Assembly: GCF_000012305.1 (NCBI RefSeq)
Contig: NC_007204.1
Coordinates: forward strand, 682,001-746,000
DNA: 64,000 nt
Reading direction: 5' to 3'
From: Psychrobacter arcticus 273-4
GTDB taxonomy: Bacteria > Pseudomonadota > Gammaproteobacteria > Pseudomonadales > Moraxellaceae
Below are positions 50,013 through 58,520 of this stretch, in pieces (position 1 is the stretch's first letter; each line of letters begins with the position of its first letter). Below the pieces are notes generated by a model. It was not told the origin of the DNA and ran no database searches. It saw only the letters and a list, made by a program, of their open reading frames with translations. A program made the position numbers and the translations under genes.

Positions 50013-51122
50013 ATGACTTATCACAGCCCCACAATAGGGAGTGCTCAATTGTATTCTTCTGTTTCAACACCTGCTAGCTTTGATATTGACGATCACACAG
50101 CATCGTCGGTAGCAACTGTGCCTAATGATTCCTCTATCAGCCACCATCAGCCTTTAACAGATAATTTTGCACGCCAATTAACTTACCTACGTTTATCCAT
50201 CACTGATTTCTGTAACTTCCGTTGTGAATACTGCTTGCCTAATGGCTATCAGGGCAAGCGTCCTGATGACGAGTTAAGCGTGTCTGAAATTGCTACCTTG
50301 ATTCGTGGGTTTGCCCAAGTAGGGACACGAAAAGTGCGGATCACAGGTGGTGAGCCTTCTATTCGCCGTGATGTCGTGGACATTATCCAAACCATAAAGC
50401 AGACGCCTGGCATTGAAACCGTAGCGATGACCAGTAATGGGTATAAGCTTGGCAAGCATTTAGCCAATTGGCAAGCTGCTGGACTGAATCAGATCAATAT
50501 CAGTATGGATAGCTTCGATGCGGATACCTTTCATAAGGTGACCGGCTTTAATATGTTGCCGCAGTTAATGACTGATATGGATCAGCTGTTAGAGACCACG
50601 GATATTAAGCTAAAAATAAACAGTGTCTTGATGGCAGAAACCGCTTTTCAAAATCTGATAACGGCGATGGACTATGTGAAAAATCGTCCGGTGACGTACC
50701 GCTTTATCGAATTTATGCAGACCAGTGACAACAGCGACTTATTTTTTGCCCAGCATGCGCAAGCTGAGACTATTACTGATTATTTGTTAGACCACGGCTG
50801 GCAGACCAACGATCATGGTAGCGCTGATGGCCCAGCAATAGAATACAGTCATCCGGATTATCTCGGACGCATTGGTATGATTGCCCCGTATGCGGCTCAC
50901 TTTTGTGATAACTGTAACCGTCTACGTGTCAGCAGCTTGGGTAAAGTGCATCTGTGTTTATTTGACGAAGGTAACTACGATATTCGTGAGCACCTACGTC
51001 AGAATGATGTGGAAGGTCTGATGGCCACACTACAAAGCTTTATGCCTATCAAGCCTGAGCATCATCACTTGCATGACTCTAATAGTGGCATGATGAATAA
51101 TTTATCAATGATTGGTGGTTAG
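50013..51122 (+). CDS. moaA: GTP 3',8-cyclase (radical SAM)
   Basis: 369 residues. First step of molybdopterin synthesis with MoaC, making cyclic pyranopterin from GTP. Radical-SAM CxxxCxxC in DFCNFRCEYCLP near residues 67-75, GGEPS for SAM, and the C-terminal second-cluster motif CDNCNRLRVSSLGKVHLCL. The first ~50 residues are a Ser/Thr-rich extension before QLTYLRLSITD, where most family members start. The ribosome-binding site is weak, so the true start could be internal. Confidence 0.96.
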   Translation: MTYHSPTIGSAQLYSSVSTPASFDIDDHTASSVATVPNDSSISHHQPLTDNFARQLTYLRLSITDFCNFRCEYCLPNGYQGKRPDDELSVSEIATLIRGFAQVGTRKVRITGGEPSIRRDVVDIIQTIKQTPGIETVAMTSNGYKLGKHLANWQAAGLNQINISMDSFDADTFHKVTGFNMLPQLMTDMDQLLETTDIKLKINSVLMAETAFQNLITAMDYVKNRPVTYRFIEFMQTSDNSDLFFAQHAQAETITDYLLDHGWQTNDHGSADGPAIEYSHPDYLGRIGMIAPYAAHFCDNCNRLRVSSLGKVHLCLFDEGNYDIREHLRQNDVEGLMATLQSFMPIKPEHHHLHDSNSGMMNNLSMIGG

Positions 51123-51148
51123 CTTCTTATATTAAACCCTTAATCTTA

Positions 51149-51208
51149 TATAGTCAGTTCAAAATAAAAGAGGCAGCACTGTATTCTTTTATTTTGAACT
51201 AACTCTAT
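51149..51208. repeat. Short IS630-type palindromic element
   Basis: TATAGTCAGTTCAAAATAAAAGA and its inverse meet around a short spacer; the inner 16-bp arms (51156-51171 and 51185-51200) are exact complements. The end sequence resembles the terminus of the IS630 remnant at 59317 (ATAATCAGTTCAATATAAAA). It sits between moaA and moaB. Confidence 0.6.
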
Positions 51209-51242
51209 CTATTTATTTTTTTGCTTTCGTTAAGGAAAATTT

Positions 51243-51773
51243 ATGTCCAAGCCCGCTGCAGAATTTATTCCGCTTAGTATTGCTGTTTTAACTGTTTCTG
51301 ACTCTCGCACTTTAGCACAAGACACATCAGGTCAATATCTGGTCGATCAGCTGATGTCAGCGGGACATCAGTTAGCAGATCGCCAACTCATTACTGATGA
51401 CATTTATCATATTCGAGCTGTTATCAGTGGCTGGATTGCAGATCCCAATGTCCATGCGGTTATCACCACCGGCGGTACTGGCTTTTATATTAGAGACAGC
51501 ATGCCAGAAGCGGTTAATGTGTTATTTGACAAGTCCATTGATGGTTTCGGTGAGATGTTCCGTTTGATCTCAAAAGACGATATTGGCATGTCTACCGTAC
51601 AGTCGCGAGCGGTTGCAGGGATGGCAAACGGTACCGGTATTTTCTGCCTGCCTGGATCATCAGGGGCTTGCCGTACTGGTTGGGAAGGCATATTAAAAGA
51701 CCAGTTCGATAGCCGCACCCGTCCGTGTAATTTCGTACCCCATTTTATGCGCATCAATCCTAGCCATGACTGA
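51243..51773 (+). CDS. moaB: MoaB/Mog-type molybdopterin biosynthesis protein
   Basis: 176 residues. MoCF-binding fold: LTVSDSRTLAQDTSG, the TTGGTG(F) loop, MPEAV, and the PGSSGACRTGWEGIL segment. MoaB/MogA proteins adenylate molybdopterin before MoeA acts; the sequence resembles MoaB more than Mog, and no other mog-like gene is present in the window. AAGGAAAA precedes the ATG. It overlaps mobA by 8 bp. Confidence 0.93.
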   Translation: MSKPAAEFIPLSIAVLTVSDSRTLAQDTSGQYLVDQLMSAGHQLADRQLITDDIYHIRAVISGWIADPNVHAVITTGGTGFYIRDSMPEAVNVLFDKSIDGFGEMFRLISKDDIGMSTVQSRAVAGMANGTGIFCLPGSSGACRTGWEGILKDQFDSRTRPCNFVPHFMRINPSHD

Positions 51774-52563
51774 TAGGGTAGATCGCTTACAGGGTTTGAA
51801 TAGCCTAGATAGTTTGAATAGATTAGAAAGCTTGGCCGGTGTGGTAATTTTGGCAGGAGGGGCGTCCAGACGCATGGGCACAGCCAAAGCCAAGCTGACT
51901 CTGCCTAGCAACGAAAGCCTACTGGATTATCATGTGCGACACGCTATCGATTTAAACGTACCTATTATTATTGCTGATAATGAGCGCGGTTTTACCGTAA
52001 TGCCAGAATTGCTTTTAAAGCGTTCAGAGTCACCTATTTCCCATGTTGCTGACTATGGTTCTACAACGACTATTGCCGATAATAGCGATAGCCATAAGCA
52101 TAACGGTACTGGGGGAGCATTAGTCGCGATTGAGTCAGCGCTACAATTATTAATAAAGCAGCCATTAATAAAGCAATCATTAGTAAAACAGCCGTTGGCA
52201 AATACAACTGACGCTGGCCCACTAAAGAATGAGTACTCATCATGGTTGATGGTCATTAGTTGTGACAGCTTAATTCCAGCTACTGATTTATGGCAAAAGT
52301 TACAGCCCTTTATAGCAGAATCATCAGATAAAAAAGTAATTTGTTTAACCGATGAGCGCTATTTATATCCGTTGTTAGGAGTTTATTGCTTGAGTGTTGA
52401 GACTGATTTAAAGACTTATATTGATAGTGGGGAACGGCAAGTGATGACGTTTATTAAACCGATGACTCAGGCTATTTCAATTGTAAAAGAATGGCAGCCA
52501 CTAACTAACTTTAATACCCCTGAAGACTTTAAGCGCGCCTGTACCGCTTTATATGATCTATAA
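51766..52563 (+). CDS. mobA: Molybdenum-cofactor guanylyltransferase
   Basis: 265 residues; MobA is usually about 190-210. Adds GMP to Mo-molybdopterin; bis-MGD is the form NarG needs. GTP loop VVILAGGASRRMGTAKAKL (near residues 25-45) and the metal-site CD in VISCDSLIP are visible. Insertions account for the extra length, including a LIKQP LIKQS LVKQP triplet encoded by a 15-bp tandem repeat (52150-52194). It starts inside the moaB end, so translation is probably coupled. Confidence 0.9.
   Translation: MTDRVDRLQGLNSLDSLNRLESLAGVVILAGGASRRMGTAKAKLTLPSNESLLDYHVRHAIDLNVPIIIADNERGFTVMPELLLKRSESPISHVADYGSTTTIADNSDSHKHNGTGGALVAIESALQLLIKQPLIKQSLVKQPLANTTDAGPLKNEYSSWLMVISCDSLIPATDLWQKLQPFIAESSDKKVICLTDERYLYPLLGVYCLSVETDLKTYIDSGERQVMTFIKPMTQAISIVKEWQPLTNFNTPEDFKRACTALYDL
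52150..52194 (+). repeat. Three 15-bp tandem repeats inside mobA
   Basis: TTAATAAAGCAGCCA, TTAATAAAGCAATCA, TTAGTAAAACAGCCG: in-frame units coding for LIKQ(P/S)-type pentapeptides. Copy-number change would keep the frame. Confidence 0.75.
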
Positions 52564-52594
52564 AATAACGAGACTTTTAAAGAGTAAAGAGACT

Positions 52595-53140
52595 ATGCCG
52601 ATGAATCCTAATTCTAATACCGATGTTGAACAGAACACGCAAACTGATTTAACCGCATCTGGTCTATCCCATTTGGATAGTGATGGCGACATTAATATGG
52701 TCGATGTGAGTGGCAAGACAGTAACTACTAGAGAGGCCCACGCCACAGGGCAAGTACGTTTTCCAGAAGGCATCTATACGCAAATCAAAGCTGCCGATGG
52801 TATGACTAAGAAGGGTAGTATCACTCAGACCGCACATATCGCTGGTATTATGGCGGCCAAGCGCACTCATGAGCTTATTCCCCTTTGTCATCCGCTACCT
52901 TTAGATAAAATTGGTTTAACTTTTGATTATGACGATAGCATTCATGCGATTACAGTGACGGCAACGGTAAAAGTCACTCATAAAACAGGCGTAGAAATGG
53001 AAGCCTTAACCGCTGTTAGTATTGCTTGTTTGACCCTATATGATATGACCAAAGCATTGTCGCATGACATTGTTATTGATGACATTCGCCTTATTACTAA
53101 AACGGGTGGCAAATCGGATTATAACTGTTCTTCGATTTAA
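52595..53140 (+). CDS. moaC: Cyclic pyranopterin monophosphate synthase
   Basis: 181 residues from the ATG at 52595 (a longer frame from 52553 overlaps mobA and is not preferred). Works with MoaA. DGDINMVDVSGKTVTTREA, RTHELIPLCHPLPLD and the catalytic-Lys region VKVTHKTGVEMEALTAV ... GGKS are complete. The first ~20 residues are a polar extension. Confidence 0.96.
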   Translation: MPMNPNSNTDVEQNTQTDLTASGLSHLDSDGDINMVDVSGKTVTTREAHATGQVRFPEGIYTQIKAADGMTKKGSITQTAHIAGIMAAKRTHELIPLCHPLPLDKIGLTFDYDDSIHAITVTATVKVTHKTGVEMEALTAVSIACLTLYDMTKALSHDIVIDDIRLITKTGGKSDYNCSSI

Positions 53141-53200
53141 TCCTTAGTTTGATTCAATTTAGATATTTAGTTAGACAGTCAGCCAACCAGGGAGACCTCT

Positions 53201-53464
53201 ATGAGCATTACAGATGCCACTATGGATATTAATATTTTATACTTTGCTGGTTTGGCTGATGAAGCCAAGTGCCATGAGGAAAAGGTTACCGTAAGGCAGT
53301 CACTGTCACTCACTGGTTTGTATGAACACTTAAGTCAAAAGCATCGTTTCAGCCGCCCACAATCCCAATTACGGGTCGCGGTAAATGATTACTTTGTCAA
53401 ATGGAATGAAGCCATTTATGATGGCGATAATGTGGTCTTTATCCTGCCGGTAGCCGGTGGCTGA
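53201..53464 (+). CDS. moaD: Molybdopterin synthase sulfur-carrier subunit
   Basis: 87 residues. Ubiquitin-like small subunit whose C-terminal Gly-Gly (ILPVAGG, complete at the stop) is thiocarboxylated and donates sulfur to the pterin. An AGGGAGA ribosome-binding site precedes the ATG. MoaE follows after 113 bp. Confidence 0.94.
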   Translation: MSITDATMDINILYFAGLADEAKCHEEKVTVRQSLSLTGLYEHLSQKHRFSRPQSQLRVAVNDYFVKWNEAIYDGDNVVFILPVAGG

Positions 53465-53553
53465 TAGCGCATTTGATGCGTGAATGGATAGAATGAAAAC
53501 GATAAGCAGAGCCTGTATAAATAAAGAGCATATAAATAAAGACTGTATAAGTA

Positions 53554-53581
53554 GAGATGAGAGATGAGAGATGAGAGATGG
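53554..53581 (+). repeat. Heptanucleotide tandem repeat at the moaE start
   Basis: GAGATGA three times followed by GAGATGG; the last unit contains the moaE ATG (53578). Each unit supplies a GAGA purine run and an ATG, so unit number changes which start is used. Just upstream, TATAAATAAAGA is also duplicated (about 53515-53542). Confidence 0.8.
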
Positions 53582-54132
53582 AAGATAGTGTGAACAATAG
53601 CAATAAAGATGCTGATGTAAAAAACCATAAAGCAGAGCACGACAAAAAAGATGTGCATAGCCAATCCATGCACATAAGCCGTAGCGTCGATGACGCCTAT
53701 ATGATCGCTGAGCGTGATGGCTTTGCCTTATTAGATATCGCCATTGATGAGAGTAGACTCAGAGATATGCTTGATGATGACAGTTGCGGCGCCTTCGTAA
53801 GCTTTGAAGGACGCGTGCGTAATCACAATAATGCCAGTAGTGTCGATCGCTTAAGTTATTATGGCTATGAAGAATTAGCCGTTAATCAAGGCCGGCAAAT
53901 TATTGAAAAGGCAAAGAATAAATTTGATATCACCCATGCTATTGCTATTCATCGTATCGGTGCGTTAGAGATAGGTGATATAGCCGTATGGATCGGGGTG
54001 GTTTCTGCGCATCGCTATCCTGCGTTTGATGCCTGTCGTTGGATACTTGATACTATTAAGGCTGATATTCCCGTGTGGAAGCAAGAATACTACGAGGATG
54101 ACTCCTCTAAATGGCTAAGCAACAATGGTTAA
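53578..54132 (+). CDS. moaE: Molybdopterin synthase catalytic subunit
   Basis: 184 residues; MoaE is usually about 150. Converts cyclic pyranopterin to molybdopterin using MoaD thiocarboxylate. Conserved CGAFVSFEGRVRNHN, YYGYEELA, AIHRIGALEIGD and VPVW-like IPVWKQEYYEDD(S)S. The first ~35 residues are Asp/Lys/His-rich and outside the fold. The start is embedded in a 7-bp tandem repeat. Confidence 0.93.
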   Translation: MEDSVNNSNKDADVKNHKAEHDKKDVHSQSMHISRSVDDAYMIAERDGFALLDIAIDESRLRDMLDDDSCGAFVSFEGRVRNHNNASSVDRLSYYGYEELAVNQGRQIIEKAKNKFDITHAIAIHRIGALEIGDIAVWIGVVSAHRYPAFDACRWILDTIKADIPVWKQEYYEDDSSKWLSNNG

Positions 54133-54293
54133 GTAGCAGTGGTTGAGTGACAGTGATTGCGTGACAGTAGCTAAGTAAAAAGTAAAAATGAGCAACCAAT
54201 AACGGCTAAGTAAGAAGGGTCATAGGACTGTTTTTGCTTAGTCGTTTTAGCAATATATGCCAAATAAAAACTGGATTCTACAGATGGTAAGCT

Positions 54294-55184
54294 ATGAAAA
54301 TTAATACAGTAAACGATGGTGATACTAAAACTTTAATACCGCATTTTACAACCGTATTTAAAGCTTTGTTAACGGTTAGTGCCTCTACTTTTTTGGCGTT
54401 AACACTCACGTCTTGTGCCAAAGAAAGTACCACGAATACGGCGCAAGCTGCGGTTAATGATACGACTGCGCAGACCGAAACGCTACGTATTGCTGCTGCT
54501 GCTAATCTATTTGATGTATTGCCTGATATTGTTGAAGCTTATAAAGCAGATAGGAAATTGCCTGATCAAGACATAGAGGTCACTTTTGCCTCTTCTGGTA
54601 AGCTATATGCCCAAATAACCTCAGGCGCCCCTTATGATATATTCTTATCCGCCAATCAAACGTTCCCTGCAAAGTTAGCGGACGAGTTAGCTCATAAAAG
54701 GCCTCAAAGTGAAAAGACTTATAAACCATTCACTTATACTCAAGGTCAATTGGCGCTATACAGTGTCACTACGCCTATGAACGGCCTAGAGGCCTTTACG
54801 GCAAACCCTGATAGTAAAATAACGATAGCCAATCCTGAGCTTGCCCCTTATGGCGAGTCTGCAAAAGCGTATCTACAGTCACAAAATATCTATGATTCAC
54901 TAAATGAGCAAAAACGCATAATACAGGCTGAGAATATTGGTCAAGCCTTTCAATATGCTCATACTGGGAGTGTTGATTATGGGTTTGTCGCGCAATCACA
55001 GATTACGGCGATTAAAGCCACACCTGAACAATTTTATACCTTGCCACCAAATGCTTATCCGCCTATTTTACAAGATGGTATGGTAATCACTGATGGTGCT
55101 ACAGCGACAGACTTCACTGACTATATACGCTCTCCTGTAGGCCAAGCATACTTTTCAAAAGCAGGTTATTTAGCCGTTAAATAA
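54294..55184 (+). CDS. modA: Molybdate ABC transporter substrate-binding lipoprotein
   Basis: 296 residues. An N-terminal signal with lipobox LTSC (C41) indicates a lipid-anchored periplasmic protein. The body is a PBP type II fold: LRIAAAANLFDVL, TFASSGKLYAQITSGAPYDIFLSAN, NPELAPYGESAKAYL and DYGFVAQS are typical ModA. Followed by modB after 171 bp containing a hairpin. Confidence 0.93.
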   Translation: MKINTVNDGDTKTLIPHFTTVFKALLTVSASTFLALTLTSCAKESTTNTAQAAVNDTTAQTETLRIAAAANLFDVLPDIVEAYKADRKLPDQDIEVTFASSGKLYAQITSGAPYDIFLSANQTFPAKLADELAHKRPQSEKTYKPFTYTQGQLALYSVTTPMNGLEAFTANPDSKITIANPELAPYGESAKAYLQSQNIYDSLNEQKRIIQAENIGQAFQYAHTGSVDYGFVAQSQITAIKATPEQFYTLPPNAYPPILQDGMVITDGATATDFTDYIRSPVGQAYFSKAGYLAVK

Positions 55185-55220
55185 TTAATGGATACTCTTT
55201 CTGTTAGTTTTATAGACTAG

Positions 55221-55263
55221 GGCGTGTGAGCAATGAGGTTCTAAATATCGTTGCTGACACGCC
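55221..55263 (+). terminator. Hairpin between modA and modB
   Basis: GGCGTGTGAGCAA pairs with TTGCTGACACGCC, one mismatch, 17-nt loop. No U-run. Could attenuate modB relative to modA, as expected when the binding protein is needed in excess. Confidence 0.55.
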
Positions 55264-55355
55264 TTATTGCTGATAAGTTTTAGGGTTATTGTAGAGTGCA
55301 TAATGAACAGTATGACGAATAACACGCAAGATAACGGTGAGTAAACAGTGACACT

Positions 55356-56057
55356 ATGATATCTGAAACCCTTGTATCAGACATGCTCAGCCCAATTTGG
55401 GTAAGTATTAAGCTTGCCGGTGTGACAACCTTGTGCTTGTTATTGTTTGCGACACCTCTAGCTTACTGGTTGGCTAAGCCCAGCCGGGGCAATGTCGTCG
55501 GGCATCTTAAGATATTATTAATGGGCGTCATTGCCATGCCATTGGTGTTACCGCCTACCGTGATTGGTTTTTATTTATTATTACTCATGAGTCCGAATTT
55601 CGGCATCGGCAAATGGCTTGCCGAGCATAACATCAGCCCATTTATATTCACTTTTGAAGGCTTAGTGATAGGGTCGATTATTTATTCGCTACCGTTTTAT
55701 GTACAGCCTGTCTATGCGCAGTTTTTACGGATTCCAAGAAGCGTTATGGAAGTCGCCCAGTTATTAGAGCCCAATCGACTGAAACGCTTTATAAGAGTGG
55801 CGTTACCGCAAGCTCGGGTTGGTATTGTTCTTGGCAGTCTAATTAGCTTTGCGCATACTATTGGCGAGTTTGGTGTGGTACTGATGATAGGGGGCAGCAT
55901 CTCTGGTGAAACCAAAGTGGTCTCCATTGCTATCTATGAGCAAGTAGAGGCGCTTAATTATGAGACTGCCCATACGATGTCCATCATTCTGATTGTAATG
56001 GGCATGATAATGGTCGCTTTAATCGCCAGCGTTAATAAGTTAAATCAGCGTCCATAA
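55356..56057 (+). CDS. modB: Molybdate ABC transporter permease
   Basis: 233 residues, five to six membrane helices. The cytoplasmic EAA loop (EVAQLLEPNRLKRFIRVALPQARVGI) that would contact a ModC ATPase is intact, and the FAHTIGEFGVVLMIGG stretch is typical of ModB. No ATPase gene follows; a repeat and then a minus-strand gene come next. Confidence 0.93.
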   Translation: MISETLVSDMLSPIWVSIKLAGVTTLCLLLFATPLAYWLAKPSRGNVVGHLKILLMGVIAMPLVLPPTVIGFYLLLLMSPNFGIGKWLAEHNISPFIFTFEGLVIGSIIYSLPFYVQPVYAQFLRIPRSVMEVAQLLEPNRLKRFIRVALPQARVGIVLGSLISFAHTIGEFGVVLMIGGSISGETKVVSIAIYEQVEALNYETAHTMSIILIVMGMIMVALIASVNKLNQRP

Positions 56058-56077
56058 AACGGTCTATGTGAGATATA

Positions 56078-56161
56078 TTTAGTCCAATTTAAAAAAACAC
56101 AGTGCTACTGGAATGAATTTTCCCAGCTACTCTGTATCTGTTTTAAAGTGGTTTAACTATG
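56078..56161. repeat. Degenerate MITE-like palindrome after modB
   Basis: TTTAGTCCAATTTAAAA ... CACAGTGCTACTGG on the left pairs imperfectly with CAGCTACTCTGTATCTG ... TTTTAAAGTGGTTTAACTAT on the right. The right end resembles TTTAAAGTATTTCAACTATA of the 138-bp repeat. Confidence 0.5.
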
Positions 56162-56181
56162 ACATTCAAATAACGTGCAAT

Positions 56182-56691
56182 CTAGCGCCGCTCATCTAAA
56201 TGTTTAATATCATCTGGACTCGCATTATAAACAGCATTCAGCTCATCCTCTGTCAGATACTTTTCAACGATAGGAAAGAGCTCGCGTTCTTCAAAACGAA
56301 CATGATCATAGAGCAGGTTAGCAAGTTGTCTGACTTGGTCTACAGTGACTACGCTATCAGTGACTAGGCTATCAGTAGGCTGACCATCTTTATTCGCTTG
56401 AGAGGCATGAATCTCTGCCGTCAAGTCGTTCAACTGCTGATGCTGTTCTTCCAACGTTTCAAGTGCGGACGCCACGTCAGGCTGAGTAGATTGATGAGGC
56501 AGTAGGGCATCAACGATTAGATTGTCTTCAATTTTAAAGTGATTGCGCATGTCACTCATATAAGAGGACAGCGCTTGCCAATGTTCGGCAATCTCTTGCG
56601 GATTGTCAGCGCACTCTTTAGCGTGACGGCCTACATGTAGTCCAAGATGATGCTGGCGAGACAAAGGCTGTAATTGATTGGCACGTTTCAT
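56182..56691 (-). CDS. Hemerythrin-like (HHE) domain protein
   Basis: 169 residues from the ATG at 56691, chosen for its AGGAG 7 nt upstream. Four-helix HHE domain with metal-type residues in SRQHHLGLH, MRNHFKIEDN, EEQHQQL and YDHVRFEERELFP. Such proteins bind a di-iron site and sense or handle O2, NO or nitrite-derived stress; placement beside nitrate respiration genes fits NO handling, but this is inference. Not a YtfE/RIC form, because the N-terminal Cys-containing domain is absent. Confidence 0.88.
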   Translation of the reverse strand: MKRANQLQPLSRQHHLGLHVGRHAKECADNPQEIAEHWQALSSYMSDMRNHFKIEDNLIVDALLPHQSTQPDVASALETLEEQHQQLNDLTAEIHASQANKDGQPTDSLVTDSVVTVDQVRQLANLLYDHVRFEERELFPIVEKYLTEDELNAVYNASPDDIKHLDERR

Positions 56692-56722
56692 AATTAATCT
56701 CCTTTTTACAGAATTCAACGTT

Positions 56723-57163
56723 ATGCTCAACTATATACTAATCGTACATTTATTAGGGGCGACTATCTGGACAGGTGGTCATTTAATCTTAGCGTTAGTT
56801 ATTTTGCCCAAAGCGCTGTCATCACGCGATATCGATGTGTTGCTACAGTTCGAGCAGCATTTTGAAAAGGTCGGTATGCCAGCGTTAGCAGTTCAAATAA
56901 TAACGGGGCTGTGGATGTCATATAGATTAATACCCGATATAAGCGCCTGGTTCACATTTGATAATGACCTTAGCATCCTCATCAGTCTCAAATTATTGCT
57001 GTTGCTAGCGACTGTTATAGTCGCACTACACGCACGCTTCCGGGTCATCCCAACCTTATCAGCTAATACGCTGAACGCGTTTTCAATAAATATTATTTTG
57101 GTGACCTTATTGTCAGTAAGCTTTGTCGTTGTTGGCACCTTGTTTCGTACGGGATTTAGCTAA
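56723..57163 (+). CDS. CopD-like four-helix membrane protein
   Basis: 146 residues from the ATG at 56723 (an upstream in-frame start at 56678 would overlap the divergent HHE gene start). Four predicted membrane helices; HLLGATIWTGGHL near the N-terminus and the overall pattern resemble the CopD/YckC-type heme- or copper-associated family. Conserved His in the first helix may ligate a metal or heme. Function unknown. Only 31 bp separate it from the divergent HHE gene, suggesting shared regulation. Confidence 0.75.
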   Translation: MLNYILIVHLLGATIWTGGHLILALVILPKALSSRDIDVLLQFEQHFEKVGMPALAVQIITGLWMSYRLIPDISAWFTFDNDLSILISLKLLLLLATVIVALHARFRVIPTLSANTLNAFSINIILVTLLSVSFVVVGTLFRTGFS

Positions 57164-57306
57164 TAAACTATTTTTAGACAAATCATAACGCTTTTTTAGT
57201 TGCCTCAGTGCTTATTTCTATCAGCGTGAATAGCAGATTCAACTTGGATACGAGGATTTAAGAGATAAGATTAGTCAATAAATGACTGAATTAATTAGGA
57301 AGTTTA

Positions 57307-57723
57307 ATGCGTACTACTAAAGATCGTATTCGCCATACCTTAGGCTTTGAGATAATAGGTCTAATCATTTTAGCCCCATTGGCAAGCTTAGTTTTCGGTT
57401 ACGAGCTACAAACGATGGGGGTCATAGCTATCGCCGCCTCAACTATCGCCACGGTATGGAACTATTTTTATAACTTGTTGTTCGATCACGCTATGCTAAA
57501 GCTGCACGGAGAGGTACATAAGACAATGCTAATACGGGTATTTCATGCCCTGATATTTGAGGGCGGTCTGCTGTTATTATTTATGCCGATGATTGCCTGG
57601 TACTTAGGCATCAGCCTGTGGGAAGCCTTTATAATGGATATCGCTATGGCCTGCTTCTATGTGGTATATGCCTTTGTCTATAATTTGGCCTATGACAAAG
57701 TGTATCCTATTCCTCAAACTTAA
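57307..57723 (+). CDS. PACE-family efflux transporter (AceI-like)
   Basis: 138 residues, four helices as two tandem bacterial transmembrane-pair units: RIRHTLGFEIIGLI with E15, the position of the essential Glu in Acinetobacter AceI, then VWNYFYNLLFDHAML, RVFHALIFEGGLLL and MDIAMACFYVVYAFVYNLAYD. Members export chlorhexidine, biocides or short diamines with proton exchange; the native substrate is not shown by sequence. AGGAAG precedes the ATG. Confidence 0.88.
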   Translation: MRTTKDRIRHTLGFEIIGLIILAPLASLVFGYELQTMGVIAIAASTIATVWNYFYNLLFDHAMLKLHGEVHKTMLIRVFHALIFEGGLLLLFMPMIAWYLGISLWEAFIMDIAMACFYVVYAFVYNLAYDKVYPIPQT

Positions 57724-57852
57724 CTATTAAAAATAATTTGCTTAGTACATGAGGTCAGATCCGATGCGACTAAATCTGGAAGAGCACTTTATAGAGTGCT
57801 CAACAGAAGCCCCGCAGATAGGAGCGTTAGAAAACAGTTTTAAAAAGAGAGT

Positions 57853-58506
57853 TTAGTCGGGATTTTCGGCCAACTGTTTTAGAATTCTGGTAAAGTTTTC
57901 TATGCCTTGGGCACCGCTGACCAAATGGCGACCATTAAAGATAACTGCTGGCACACCTTGAATACCTTGTTGTGCTGAATGCTGTTCTGCCTCGCGAACG
58001 TCTTTGGCAAAGCGCTGATCTTCAACAACGGCCAACGCTTCGGCACGATCTAAGCCGATTTCCGCTGCTATATCCGCGAGCACAGCGTTATCAGAGATGT
58101 TGCGATTATTGGTAAAATGGGCGGTGAATAACGCTTGTTTTAAATCGTGCATGTGGCCTTGTTGATCCGCCCAATGTAACAGTTGATGCAAATTAAAGGT
58201 GTTGTGCATGCGCGTATCATCAGTAAAGTTGAATTCGAAGCCAACGTCTGCTCCTGCTGCGGCCATCCTAGTCCGGCTCTCATTCGACTCTTGTACGCTG
58301 CTGCCATATTTTTCGATAATATGCTCACGCAGATTTTGCCCTTCGGCTGGCATGTTAGGGTTCAGCTCGAACGGGTGCCAATGTATCTCATGCGCGGTAT
58401 TGGTGTCCTTCAATGCCTCGGCTAGCTGCCGATAGCCGATGATGCACCAAGGGCAAACAACATCCGATACGATGTCTATTTGTAGTGGTTGGTCTGAATT
58501 TTTCAT
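57853..58506 (-). CDS. DsbA-family oxidoreductase (FrnE-like)
   Basis: 217 residues, no signal peptide, so cytoplasmic. Thioredoxin fold with CPWC at 18-21, helical insertion, and cis-Pro loop QGVPAVIFNG. Resembles FrnE/YwbO-type 2-hydroxychromene-isomerase relatives. AAGGA stands before the ATG. An IS5-family fragment ends about 15-20 bp upstream, so its native promoter may have been displaced. Confidence 0.88.
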   Translation of the reverse strand: MKNSDQPLQIDIVSDVVCPWCIIGYRQLAEALKDTNTAHEIHWHPFELNPNMPAEGQNLREHIIEKYGSSVQESNESRTRMAAAGADVGFEFNFTDDTRMHNTFNLHQLLHWADQQGHMHDLKQALFTAHFTNNRNISDNAVLADIAAEIGLDRAEALAVVEDQRFAKDVREAEQHSAQQGIQGVPAVIFNGRHLVSGAQGIENFTRILKQLAENPD

Positions 58507-58520
58507 AGTATTCCTTAAGT

